A stretch of 64,000 bases of DNA, from contig NZ_JACVQF010000182.1 of the NCBI RefSeq assembly GCF_014534645.1, positions 62,001 to 126,000 on the forward strand, read 5' to 3'. Made by a program: the position numbers and the translations under genes. Source of the stretch: Streptomyces griseicoloratus. GTDB lineage: Bacteria > Actinomycetota > Actinomycetes > Streptomycetales > Streptomycetaceae. This document shows, in pieces, positions 7,736-15,365 of this stretch (positions are counted from its first letter, which is position 1; every line of letters begins with the position of its first letter). The notes beneath the pieces are model-generated. The model was not told the DNA's origin and made no database searches. It worked only from the letters and a program-made list of their open reading frames with translations.

Positions 7736-8677
7736 ATGATGAGCCCCGCCCCGTCCCGTCGCCCGGAACTGCTCGCCGCCGGCGCGGCCGCCGTCACCGT
7801 CGTCCTGTGGGCCTCCGCCTTCGTCTCGATCCGCAGTGCCGGGGAGGCCTACTCGCCCGGCGCACTGGCGCTCGGGCGGCTGCTGTCGGGCGCCCTGACG
7901 CTGGGGGTGATCTGTCTGCTGCGCCGGGAGGGGTGGCCGCCCCGGCCGGCCTGGCGGGGGATCCTGATATCGGGCCTGCTCTGGTTCGGCTTCTACATGG
8001 TGGTGCTGAACTGGGGCGAGCAGCAGGTGGACGCCGGGACGGCCGCGCTGGTGGTGAACGTCGGGCCGGTCCTCATCGCGGTGCTGGGGGCCCGGCTGTT
8101 CGGGGACGCGCTGCCGCCGCGGCTGGTGGCGGGGATGGCGGTGTCCTTCGCCGGTGCGGTCACCGTGGGCCTGTCGATGTCGGGCGGGGGCGGGTCCTCG
8201 CTGCTCGGGGTGGTGCTGTGTCTGCTGGCCGCCGTGGCGTACGCCGGCGGGGTCGTCGCCCAGAAGCCGGCCCTGAGCCACGCGAGCGCGTTGCAGGTGA
8301 CGACGTTCGGGTGCCTGGTCGGGGCGGTGGCCTGCCTGCCGTTCGCCGGGCAGCTGGTGCACGAGGCGGCCGCCGCTCCGCTCCCGGCCACGCTCAACAT
8401 GGTCTACCTGGGGGTGTTCCCGACCGCGCTGGCGTTCACGACGTGGGCGTACGCGCTGGCCCGGACAACCGCCGGCCGCATGGGCGCCACCACCTACGCG
8501 GTGCCCGCCCTCGTCGTGCTGATGTCGTGGCTGGTGCTGGACGAGGTGCCGGGGCTGCTCACCCTGGGCGGCGGTGCGCTGTGCCTGGCGGGCGTGGCGG
8601 TGTCCCGGTCCAGGGGCCGGGCGGCGGCTCCGGAGAAGGCCCCGGAGCCGCGTCCGACCCGTGCGGGCCGGTCGTAG
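7736..8677 (+). CDS. EamA/DMT-superfamily transporter
   Basis: A 313-residue integral membrane protein of the drug/metabolite transporter superfamily with two EamA repeats and about ten hydrophobic helices. The first repeat contains VLWASAFVSIRSAGE, typical of the family, and the second includes the FPTALAFTTWAYALART block and an ending helix before a basic, Pro-rich cytoplasmic tail. Two consecutive ATGs (7736 and 7739) are possible starts. It lies 62 bases downstream of the ArsR-type regulator, and the two probably form a regulator-exporter pair. Substrates of this superfamily range from amino acids to metabolites, and no specific one can be inferred. Confidence 0.92.
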   Translation: MMSPAPSRRPELLAAGAAAVTVVLWASAFVSIRSAGEAYSPGALALGRLLSGALTLGVICLLRREGWPPRPAWRGILISGLLWFGFYMVVLNWGEQQVDAGTAALVVNVGPVLIAVLGARLFGDALPPRLVAGMAVSFAGAVTVGLSMSGGGGSSLLGVVLCLLAAVAYAGGVVAQKPALSHASALQVTTFGCLVGAVACLPFAGQLVHEAAAAPLPATLNMVYLGVFPTALAFTTWAYALARTTAGRMGATTYAVPALVVLMSWLVLDEVPGLLTLGGGALCLAGVAVSRSRGRAAAPEKAPEPRPTRAGRS

Positions 8678-8692
8678 AGGTACTGACGGGGG

Positions 8693-9778
8693 CTAGAACA
8701 CCACCAGCGCCCGGCCTCCCTTGCCCGCGAGCATGTTCTCGAAGGCCGCCGGGATGCCGTCCAGGGCGATGCGTTCCGTCACCAGGGCGCCCAGGTCCAG
8801 GCGCCCGGCGCGTACGTGTTCGGCGATCACCGGCAGGTCGCGTGCCGGGTCGGCGTTGCCGTACACGCAGCCGGACAGGGTGCGGCCCCAGTGGAAGATC
8901 TCCAGGGCGTTGAAGGTGACCTGCTGGTCCTTGCCGCCGATGCCGACCACCGTGGTGCGTCCGCCGCGCCGGGTGGATTCCCAGGCGGTGCGGATGGTGG
9001 CGGCGCGGCCGACGCACTCGACGGCCACGTCGACGCCCTGCCTGCCGGTGAGGGCGCGGATCTCGCGGGCGGTGGTGTCGGAGGCGACGACGTAGTCGGT
9101 GGCCCCGGCCGCGCGGGCCAGCTCCTCCTTCGCCGGGGAGACGTCGACCGCGACGATCCTGGAGGCGCCCGCGATCCGGGCCGACTGGAGGGTGGCCAGG
9201 CCCACTCCCCCGACGCCGAACACCGCCACCGTCTCCCCCTCGCGGACCCGGGCCGAGTGGTGGACGGCGCCGTAGCCGGTGAGGACGGCGCAGCCGAGCA
9301 GGGCGGCGTCGACGAGCGGGACGCCGTCCGGGGCGGGCAGGACGCAGGACGCGGACACCACCGTCTCCTCGGCGAACGCGGCGACGTTCAGGCCGGGGTG
9401 CAGGTCGGTGCCGTCGTCGGCGCGGCGGGCGTGCACGTCGGCGGCGCCGGCCAGGGCGTTCGCGCACAGCCAGACCTCGCCGAGCGAGCAGGCGTGGCAG
9501 GCGCCGCAGGACGGGGCCCAGTTGAGGACGACGGCGTCACCGGGCGTGACGTGCGTGACGCCCTCGCCGACGGCGAGGACCGTGCCCGCGCCCTCGTGGC
9601 CGAGGACGGCGGGTACGGGCACGCGCATGGTGCCGTTGGACAGGGACAGGTCGGAGTGGCAGACCCCGGCGGCGGCGAGCTTGACTCGGACCCGGCCGGG
9701 GCCGGGCTCCGGCAAGTCGATGTCGGTGATCTCCAGCGGGGATCCCACGGCGGGTACGACGGCGGCGCGGACAGCCAT
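8693..9778 (-). CDS. Zinc-dependent alcohol dehydrogenase (MDR family)
   Basis: A 361-residue medium-chain dehydrogenase/reductase. The catalytic zinc ligands are seen in GVCHSDL (Cys40) and GHEGAGT (His62). The structural zinc lobe CGACHACSLGEVWLC is present, and the Rossmann motif is GVGGVG near residue 190. It should oxidise a primary alcohol or reduce an aldehyde with NAD(H). It is the second gene of a two-gene operon, starting 16 bases after the aldehyde dehydrogenase stop, so the pair can carry alcohol to acid. Control is expected from the palindrome at 11221-11239 in front of the operon. The substrate is unknown. Confidence 0.93.
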   Translation of the reverse strand: MAVRAAVVPAVGSPLEITDIDLPEPGPGRVRVKLAAAGVCHSDLSLSNGTMRVPVPAVLGHEGAGTVLAVGEGVTHVTPGDAVVLNWAPSCGACHACSLGEVWLCANALAGAADVHARRADDGTDLHPGLNVAAFAEETVVSASCVLPAPDGVPLVDAALLGCAVLTGYGAVHHSARVREGETVAVFGVGGVGLATLQSARIAGASRIVAVDVSPAKEELARAAGATDYVVASDTTAREIRALTGRQGVDVAVECVGRAATIRTAWESTRRGGRTTVVGIGGKDQQVTFNALEIFHWGRTLSGCVYGNADPARDLPVIAEHVRAGRLDLGALVTERIALDGIPAAFENMLAGKGGRALVVF

Positions 9779-9794
9779 GACGGAAGCGACGCTC

Positions 9795-11183
9795 CTAGAA
9801 CTGGAGGGACTTGGTCTGGAGGTACTCGGACAGTCCGTGCACGCCGAGTTCGCGGCCCACGCCGGACTGCTTGTACCCCCCGAAGGGGGCCAGCGGGTTG
9901 AAACGGCCGCCGTTGATGTCGACCTGGCCGGTGTCCATGCGGCGGGCGAAGGCGACCGCCTCCGCCTCGTCCCCGGCCCAGACGGCGCCGGCGAGGCCGT
10001 AGACCGTGCCGTTGGCGATCCGCAGGGCGTCCTCCTCGTCCTCGTAGCGCAGGATGGACAGGACGGGGCCGAAGATCTCCTCCTGGGCGATGGTCATCTC
10101 CGGTGTGACGTCGGCGAAGACCGTCGGGCGGACGAAGTACCCCTGCTCGCGCGGGGAGTCGGGGCCGCCCGCGACCAGGCGCGCGCCCTCGGCGAGGCCC
10201 TTCTCGATGTAGCCGCACACCCGCTGCCGCTGCCTGGCGTTGACGACCGGGCCGATCCGGTCGCCGTACTTCGCGGCGGCCTGCGCGGCCAGCTCCACGG
10301 CCTCGTCGTACTGGTCGCGGTGGACCAGCATGCGGGTCCAGGCACTGCACGTCTGGCCGGAGTTGGACATGACGTTGGCGACGCCGACGTTGACGGCCTT
10401 GGCCAGGTCGGCGCTCGGGAGGATCACGTTGGCGGACTTGCCGCCCAGTTCGAGGGCGACCTTCTTGACGGCGGCACCGGCGGTCGCGCCGATCCGGCGG
10501 CCCACGGCGGTGGAGCCGGTGAAGGAGACCAGGTCGACGCCGGGGTGCTCGGCGAGCGCCTGGCCGGCGACCGGGCCGAGGCCGGTGACCAGGTTGAAGA
10601 CGCCGGCCGGGACCCCGGCCTCGTGCACCGCCTCCGCGAAGAGCTGGGCGGTGAGCGGGGTGTCCTCGGCGGGCTTCAGCACGATCGTGCAGCCGGCCGC
10701 GAGAGCGGGGGCGACCTTGGCGACGATCTGGTGGAGCGGGTAGTTCCAGGGGGTGATGGCACCCACGACGCCGATCGGCTCGTGGTGGACGACGGAGTTG
10801 CCGACCCTCTCCTCGAAGGCGTACGTCGCGGCCAGTTCGGCGTACGAGCCCGCGACCGCGACCGGTGCGCCGACGTGGACGGTCTGCGAGAACTTCAGCG
10901 GGGAGCCCAGCTCGGCGGTGACGGTCGCGGCGATCTCGTCCCCGCGGGCCACCAGGACGTCCCGCAGGGCGGACAGCCGCGCGGCGCGTTCGGCGGGCGG
11001 GGTGGCGGCCCAGGCCGGCAGGGCCGCGCGGGCGGCCCGTACGGCGGTGTCGACGTCCAGGGCGGTGCCGGCGGGGACCTGTCCGATCACCTGCTCGTCG
11101 GCCGGGTTCACGACGTCGATCGTGTCCCGGCCGTCGGCGGGCCGCCAGGCTCCGTCGATGTACATGCCGTCGTGTGCCTTCAT
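9795..11183 (-). CDS. NAD(P)-dependent aldehyde dehydrogenase
   Basis: A 462-residue aldehyde dehydrogenase. The general base Glu lies in LELGGKSAN and the nucleophile Cys in SNSGQTCSA near residue 280. The Asn of TPWNYPL and the EEIFGPV segment complete the active-site set. The ATG at 11183 (MKAHDGMY) is used; the frame is open further upstream, but a start there would run through the operator. It is the first gene of an operon with the zinc alcohol dehydrogenase. The shared palindrome AAACTAGC-N3-GTTAGTTT lies 38-56 bases upstream of the start and links this operon to the acyl-CoA dehydrogenases. The family includes betaine-aldehyde and aliphatic-aldehyde enzymes, which cannot be distinguished here. 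Confidence 0.95.
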   Translation of the reverse strand: MKAHDGMYIDGAWRPADGRDTIDVVNPADEQVIGQVPAGTALDVDTAVRAARAALPAWAATPPAERAARLSALRDVLVARGDEIAATVTAELGSPLKFSQTVHVGAPVAVAGSYAELAATYAFEERVGNSVVHHEPIGVVGAITPWNYPLHQIVAKVAPALAAGCTIVLKPAEDTPLTAQLFAEAVHEAGVPAGVFNLVTGLGPVAGQALAEHPGVDLVSFTGSTAVGRRIGATAGAAVKKVALELGGKSANVILPSADLAKAVNVGVANVMSNSGQTCSAWTRMLVHRDQYDEAVELAAQAAAKYGDRIGPVVNARQRQRVCGYIEKGLAEGARLVAGGPDSPREQGYFVRPTVFADVTPEMTIAQEEIFGPVLSILRYEDEEDALRIANGTVYGLAGAVWAGDEAEAVAFARRMDTGQVDINGGRFNPLAPFGGYKQSGVGRELGVHGLSEYLQTKSLQF

Positions 11184-11220
11184 CGCGTTCCTTCCGGGCG
11201 GGCCTCGTCGTCCGGCCCCC

Positions 11221-11239
11221 AAACTAGCGCCGTTAGTTT
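11221..11239. promoter_or_regulatory. 19-bp palindromic operator before the aldehyde dehydrogenase operon (shared motif, copy 2)
   Basis: AAACTAGC-GCC-GTTAGTTT, arms complementary at 7 of 8 positions with a 3-base centre, 38-56 bases upstream of the gene at 9795-11183. It has the same length and spacing as the sites at 6170 and 57200. Confidence 0.7.
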
Positions 11240-11320
11240 TCTGGCACCAGGGGCGGTCGCCATGGCACGCCTCACCCCGCCCGGACGGCGGTCACGGCGA
11301 CAGGCCCTACGCCGGTCGCC

Positions 11321-11488
11321 TCATCGGTTGCCCTGCTGCTCGGCCGTGTCCTGCTGCCCGAGTGCCGCGAGCCGCGCCCTCAGCTCGGCGTTCTCCGCCT
11401 CCAGGGCGACCATGCGCTTGCGTGCGAAGTACAGCTCCATCACGGCGTCCTGGAACTCGGCGACGAGCTGCTCGGGGGTCAGTTCCAC
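11321..11488 (-). CDS. Small coiled-coil protein (55 aa)
   Basis: A 55-residue reading frame starting with GTG at 11488 and ending TGA at 11321. The middle is a strong amphipathic heptad helix (about residues 15-45, with ALEAENAELRARL), and the tail is Gln- and Glu-rich. It starts only 10 bases after the stop of the Tat-secreted protein upstream, which argues for co-transcription. No signal peptide is present, so it is probably cytoplasmic. The function is unknown; a coiled-coil partner or dimerisation peptide is a guess from its shape. Codon bias in the third position is strong, which supports it as a real gene. Confidence 0.65.
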   Translation of the reverse strand: MELTPEQLVAEFQDAVMELYFARKRMVALEAENAELRARLAALGQQDTAEQQGNR

Positions 11489-11498
11489 GATTCCGCCC

Positions 11499-12185
11499 TC
11501 ACGCCGGGGCCAGCCGGGTGGGCACGCCGCTGCTGCCCTTCCAGTACAGGGCGCCGTTCTGGGCGTAGAGGGAACCGCCGCCGCGGTCGGCGGGCGCGTT
11601 GGTCGGCTCGGTGTCCACGTCGGCGAGCCGTGCCGCGCCCTCCAGCAGCAGCGCGGCCGGGGCGTCGGAGCGCTGCACCACGTGCAGCTGGGCCAGGGGC
11701 TTGTCCCCGCGGCCGACGCCTATGCCGGTGCGGCCCGATCCCTTGACGACGAAGTCGTCCACGCCCGGGTTGTTGCGCAGCACGATCAGGGAGCCCGTGG
11801 TCGGTCCCTGGGTCGCCGTCACGAAGATGCCCTGGGCGGCGGTCCCCTGCGTCTTGAGGTCGATGGAGAGGCCGGAGGCGCCGGCGTCCGAGCCGTCGGC
11901 GTAGCCCACGTGGGAGATCTTCAGGGTGCCGCGCGCGGTCTCCGTGCCCGACAGGTTCATGGCCGACGTGGCCGGGTTCTGGGAGGTCACGTTCAGCGCC
12001 GAGGCCGTCCCGGACGTGGCCGCGCAGTTGATGGTCACCGTGTAAGCGGTCGTCGACGTGCTCCAGAAGTTGGCGGGTGCGGCGTAGTCGGTGTACTCGC
12101 CCTCCGCGGCCGCCTCCGTGCCGGTCGCGACGGTGACGGCGCCCGCGGTGAAGGCGCCCAGGAACACTCTGCGTCCCACTGCCAT
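11499..12185 (-). CDS. Tat-exported protein with tail-fibre-like repeats
   Basis: A 228-residue secreted protein. The N-terminus MAVGRRVFLGAFTAG is a twin-arginine signal, with cleavage likely after the Ala-rich run near residue 27. The mature part is rich in Thr, Ser, Asn and Gly, like a beta-helix. Its C-terminal half contains the pattern GRTGIGVGRGDKPLAQLHV, recalling trimeric phage tail-fibre or hyaluronidase-like proteins (G-x-G-x-x-x-P-x-x-x-L-H-V). It is followed at 10 bases by a small coiled-coil gene. No catalytic motif is recognised. A domesticated phage-like surface fibre is one possibility; I am not sure of the function. Confidence 0.75.
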   Translation of the reverse strand: MAVGRRVFLGAFTAGAVTVATGTEAAAEGEYTDYAAPANFWSTSTTAYTVTINCAATSGTASALNVTSQNPATSAMNLSGTETARGTLKISHVGYADGSDAGASGLSIDLKTQGTAAQGIFVTATQGPTTGSLIVLRNNPGVDDFVVKGSGRTGIGVGRGDKPLAQLHVVQRSDAPAALLLEGAARLADVDTEPTNAPADRGGGSLYAQNGALYWKGSSGVPTRLAPA

Positions 12186-12298
12186 CCGTGTACTCGCTTT
12201 CCGTATGGGGGAATCGCATCGCGTGCGTGCGGTGCGGAGATCATGTGATCACCCCTCACAGGTCGCGCACAATGGTGCTCCGGTGGCGAGGACAGGGC

Positions 12299-12496
12299 CT
12301 AGTCGTCCGTGCCGCCGTGCTGCCCCGACCCCCGGCCCGACCGCCCCGACCGGCTCACCAGCTCGCCCGCCACCAGGGTCGCCTTCGCCACCCCGCGGGC
12401 CCAGCGGGGGCCGCCCCGGGCCGCCCAGACGACGCAGACGCATCCGAAGACGGCGAGGACGAGCAGGCCGGACAGGACGATCAGGATCATGCGCAT
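12299..12496 (-). CDS. Small membrane protein (65 aa)
   Basis: A 65-residue protein with one strong transmembrane segment directly at its N-terminus (MRMILIVLSGLLVLAVFG, then a CVCVVW stretch), followed by a short basic and Gly/Ser-rich tail. The frame is open 36 bases further upstream to another ATG, but the start at 12496 puts the membrane helix first. It sits between the Tat-secreted protein and an MFS exporter on the same strand, about 60 bases from the latter. No homologue family is recognised, and it could be a membrane accessory peptide. The existence of the gene is moderately supported by codon bias. Confidence 0.5.
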   Translation of the reverse strand: MRMILIVLSGLLVLAVFGCVCVVWAARGGPRWARGVAKATLVAGELVSRSGRSGRGSGQHGGTDD

Positions 12497-12555
12497 CCCC
12501 CTGGTGCACGTGCGTACGGTCCGCGCCATCATTCCAGGTCGCCAAGTGCCCCCGG

Positions 12556-13788
12556 CTAGCGGGCCGAGCGGCCGAGCGGCCGGGACCGGCTGCCGCCCTC
12601 CGCGGGCGGGCGGTCCTCGGCCGGTCCGGACGGGGAGCGCAGGGCGACACCGGAGGACAACAGCAGCAGGGCGCCGAGCATCACGAACGGGGCGGCCACG
12701 CCGGCGAGTCCGGCGATCAGGCCGGCGGCGGCGGGCGCCGCCACCTGTCCGAGGCGGTTGCCGGTCAGGCGCAGGGCGAGCGCCGTGGAGCGGGCCTCAT
12801 CGGGCGCAGCCTGGACGACGGTCGTCATGGACAGCGGCTGGCCGACCCCCAGGCAGAAGCCGAGGACGACGAGCATCAGCGCCAGCGCCCACACCGGCAC
12901 CGGCAGCGCGATGCCGGCGCAGAGAAGGGCGGCCAGCAGACAGGTCACGGTGAGCAGGAGCGTGCGGCCGAGCAGCCGCAGCAGGGGCGTCAGCACCAGC
13001 CGGCAGGCGATCGTGGCCGCCGCGCGCAGGCTGAGCAGCACCCCGATCACCGACGGGGCGATGCCCCGGTGCTCGCCGACCACCGGCAGGTAGGCGGTGA
13101 GGATGTCGGTCGCGGAGAGCACGGACAGGCTGATCAGGATGCCGGCGGGCACGCCCCGGGCGCGCAGGATGCCTCCCACGGGCACGCGCTCGCGCCGCGC
13201 GGTACGGGGCCCGGCCGCCGTGGGGTGCTCTATGCGCCACAGCGAGGTGAACGCGACCGCAGCGCCCGCTCCCGCGACGACCAGGGCGAGCGCGCTGCTG
13301 CCGGCCATGTCGTGGCCGCCGATCAGCGCCCCCGCCGCGATGGGCCCGACGAGCTGGCCGAGCGAGGCGCCGATGGTGAAGTGGCCGAAGTTGCGGTCCT
13401 GTTCGTGCGGCGCGGACTGGCGGGCGACCAGTGACTGGGCGCCGATGACGAAGCAGAGGTGGCCGAGGCCCATCACCCCGCTCCACAGCGCCATCGCCCA
13501 CAGCGAGCCGGCGACGCCGCTCAGCACGCAGCCGCCGGCGATCAGGACCACGCCGACGGGCAGCAGCGGCGCACAGCGGCCGTGGTCGGTGCGCCGGCCG
13601 AGGGGCACGGCGGCGAACAGCGGCAGCAGCGCGTAGACGCCGGCGATCACGCCGACCGCCCGCTCGTCCGCGCCGAGCGCGAGCGCCCGGTAGGAGACGG
13701 CGGGCCGGGCCATCGACACCGCCCCCTGCGCGAAGCCGAAGGCGATGACGAGGCGGAGCAGCCAGCCGCGGTTCCCGCCGGGCGCCAT
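12556..13788 (-). CDS. Major facilitator superfamily transporter
   Basis: A 410-residue MFS protein with about twelve hydrophobic segments. The A-motif between helices 2 and 3 is seen as PLGRRTDHGR, and the second half contains the expected GVGQPLSMTTV loop. The C-terminus is a short basic tail. No export pump signature specific to a drug class is apparent. It begins at ATG 13788, 21 bases after the stop of the citrate transporter gene, so the two may be co-transcribed. Inference only: an efflux or exchange role. No regulator is encoded next to it. Confidence 0.9.
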   Translation of the reverse strand: MAPGGNRGWLLRLVIAFGFAQGAVSMARPAVSYRALALGADERAVGVIAGVYALLPLFAAVPLGRRTDHGRCAPLLPVGVVLIAGGCVLSGVAGSLWAMALWSGVMGLGHLCFVIGAQSLVARQSAPHEQDRNFGHFTIGASLGQLVGPIAAGALIGGHDMAGSSALALVVAGAGAAVAFTSLWRIEHPTAAGPRTARRERVPVGGILRARGVPAGILISLSVLSATDILTAYLPVVGEHRGIAPSVIGVLLSLRAAATIACRLVLTPLLRLLGRTLLLTVTCLLAALLCAGIALPVPVWALALMLVVLGFCLGVGQPLSMTTVVQAAPDEARSTALALRLTGNRLGQVAAPAAAGLIAGLAGVAAPFVMLGALLLLSSGVALRSPSGPAEDRPPAEGGSRSRPLGRSAR

Positions 13789-13809
13789 GGTCGTGTCCTC
13801 CCAGGTGGG

Positions 13810-15231
13810 TCAGATGATGCCGAACAGGATGCCCGCCCCGAGGACGACCAGGCAGGTGAGGGCGGCCCACTTCACCACGAACCGGGTGTGGTCGCCGAAC
13901 TCCACCTTGGCCATGCCGACCAGGACGTACACGGCCGGGACGAGCGGGCTCGACATGTGCAGCGGCTGGCCGACGATCGAGGCGCGGGCGATCTCCAGGG
14001 TGGACACGCCGTGCGCCTGGCCGGCCTCGGCGAGCACCGGCAGGACGCCGAAGTAGAAGCCGTCGTTCGACATGAAGTAGGTGAGCGGCAGGCTCAGCAG
14101 GCCGGTGACGAGGCCCATGTGCGGGCCCATGCCGGCGGGGATGATGTCCACCAGCCAGTTGGCCATGTGGTCGACCATGCCGGTGCCGGTCAGGACGCCG
14201 GTGAAGACGGCGGCGGCGAAGACCATGCCGGAGACGTTGAGGACGTTGTCGGCGTGGGCGGCGATCCGGGCCTTCTGGTCGGGGATGTGCGGGAAGTTGA
14301 CGGTGAGCGCGAGGGCGGCGCCGAGCAGGAACAGCACCGGGATCGGCAGCAGCTCCATGATCATGGCGGTGAGCAGGGCGACCGTGAGCAGCGCGTTGAA
14401 CCAGTACAGCTTGGGGCGCAGGGTGGGCCGGTTCGGGTCCAGGCCCTGGAAGTCGTCCGCGGCCGCGTCGTCCCCGGCCGATCCGCCGGTGCCGGCGGCG
14501 GGCGCGGACGCCTTGCCGGCGGCGCCGGACCCGGTGCCCGTGCCGGCGGCGGCGCCCGCGCCGACCAGGACGGTCTCGGTCTCCTTCTCCTCCGCCAGCA
14601 CCTCGTCCAGCGTCAGCGTGCCCAGCCGCCTGCGCTCGCGCAGACCGAGGACGTACGACAGGACCAGGACCGCGAGCAGCCCGGCGGCCAGGGCCGGGAT
14701 CATCGGGACGAAGATGTCGGTGGCGTCGACCTTCAGCGCGGTGGCGGCGCGGGCGGTGGGGCCGCCCCAGGGCAGGGTGTTCATCACGCCGTTGGCCATG
14801 GCGGCGACACCGGTCATCACGACCAGGCTCATCTTCAGGCGCTTGTACAGCGGGTACATCGCCGAGACCGTGATCATGAAGGTGGTCGAGCCGTCGCCGT
14901 CCAGCGACACGATCGCGGCGAGCAGCGCCGTGCCGACGACGATGCGCATCGGGTCGGCCTTGCAGAACTTCAGGATCGCCCGGACGATCGGGTCGAACAG
15001 TCCGACGTCGATCATCACGCCGAAGTAGACGATCGCGAACATGAGCATCGCCGCGGTGGGGGCGAGGCTGGACACGCCGTCGATGACGTAGTCGCCGAGT
15101 TCGGCGCCCTTGCCGACGAACACGCAGAACAGCGCGGGGATCAGCACGAGCGCCGCGATCGGCGACATCTTCTTCATCATGATCAGGACCAGGAAGGTCG
15201 CGATCATGGCGAAGCCGAGGATGGTCAGCAT
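13810..15231 (-). CDS. CitMHS-family metal-citrate:H+ symporter
   Basis: A 473-residue transporter of the CitMHS family, which imports citrate complexed with divalent metal by proton symport; the S. coelicolor member is known to transport Ca- and Fe-citrate. The N-terminus MLTILGFAMIATFLVLIM is the typical first helix, the re-entrant segment holds SLDGDGSTTFMITVSAMYPL, and the second half has FSNDG-type residues (YFMSNDGFYFG). An unusual Ala/Gly-rich cytoplasmic insertion near residues 225-265 separates the two halves. The start is taken at MLTILGF because upstream residues are not hydrophobic. An inverted repeat with 9-base arms at 15240-15295 directly upstream is the probable control region. 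No CitA/CitB-type two-component system is nearby. Confidence 0.93.
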   Translation of the reverse strand: MLTILGFAMIATFLVLIMMKKMSPIAALVLIPALFCVFVGKGAELGDYVIDGVSSLAPTAAMLMFAIVYFGVMIDVGLFDPIVRAILKFCKADPMRIVVGTALLAAIVSLDGDGSTTFMITVSAMYPLYKRLKMSLVVMTGVAAMANGVMNTLPWGGPTARAATALKVDATDIFVPMIPALAAGLLAVLVLSYVLGLRERRRLGTLTLDEVLAEEKETETVLVGAGAAAGTGTGSGAAGKASAPAAGTGGSAGDDAAADDFQGLDPNRPTLRPKLYWFNALLTVALLTAMIMELLPIPVLFLLGAALALTVNFPHIPDQKARIAAHADNVLNVSGMVFAAAVFTGVLTGTGMVDHMANWLVDIIPAGMGPHMGLVTGLLSLPLTYFMSNDGFYFGVLPVLAEAGQAHGVSTLEIARASIVGQPLHMSSPLVPAVYVLVGMAKVEFGDHTRFVVKWAALTCLVVLGAGILFGII

Positions 15232-15239
15232 GTGTGGAT

Positions 15240-15295
15240 ACCTAACGTTCGCCCTTGAACATCCCACCGGGGCAGGCGGTGCGACGACGTTAGGT
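15240..15295. promoter_or_regulatory. Split inverted repeat upstream of the citrate transporter
   Basis: ACCTAACGT (15240-15248) and its exact complement ACGTTAGGT (15287-15295) are separated by 38 bases, centre to centre 47. A second imperfect dyad, GTTAACA-AGA-TGTTGAC, follows at 15309-15325. Such widely spaced perfect arms suggest a looping or two-dimer binding site for a regulator, or a structured leader. The left arm begins 8 bases before the start codon. Confidence 0.5.
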
Positions 15296-15365
15296 GCCGC
15301 GAAGCGGCGTTAACAAGATGTTGACACGCGAGCAATAAGCGCAAAACTCCAGGTCACAGCTTTGC

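Noticed and set aside
12239-12250. Dyad GATCA-TG-TGATC before the Tat-secreted protein gene
   Set aside because: Only 5-base arms; too weak to list as an operator.
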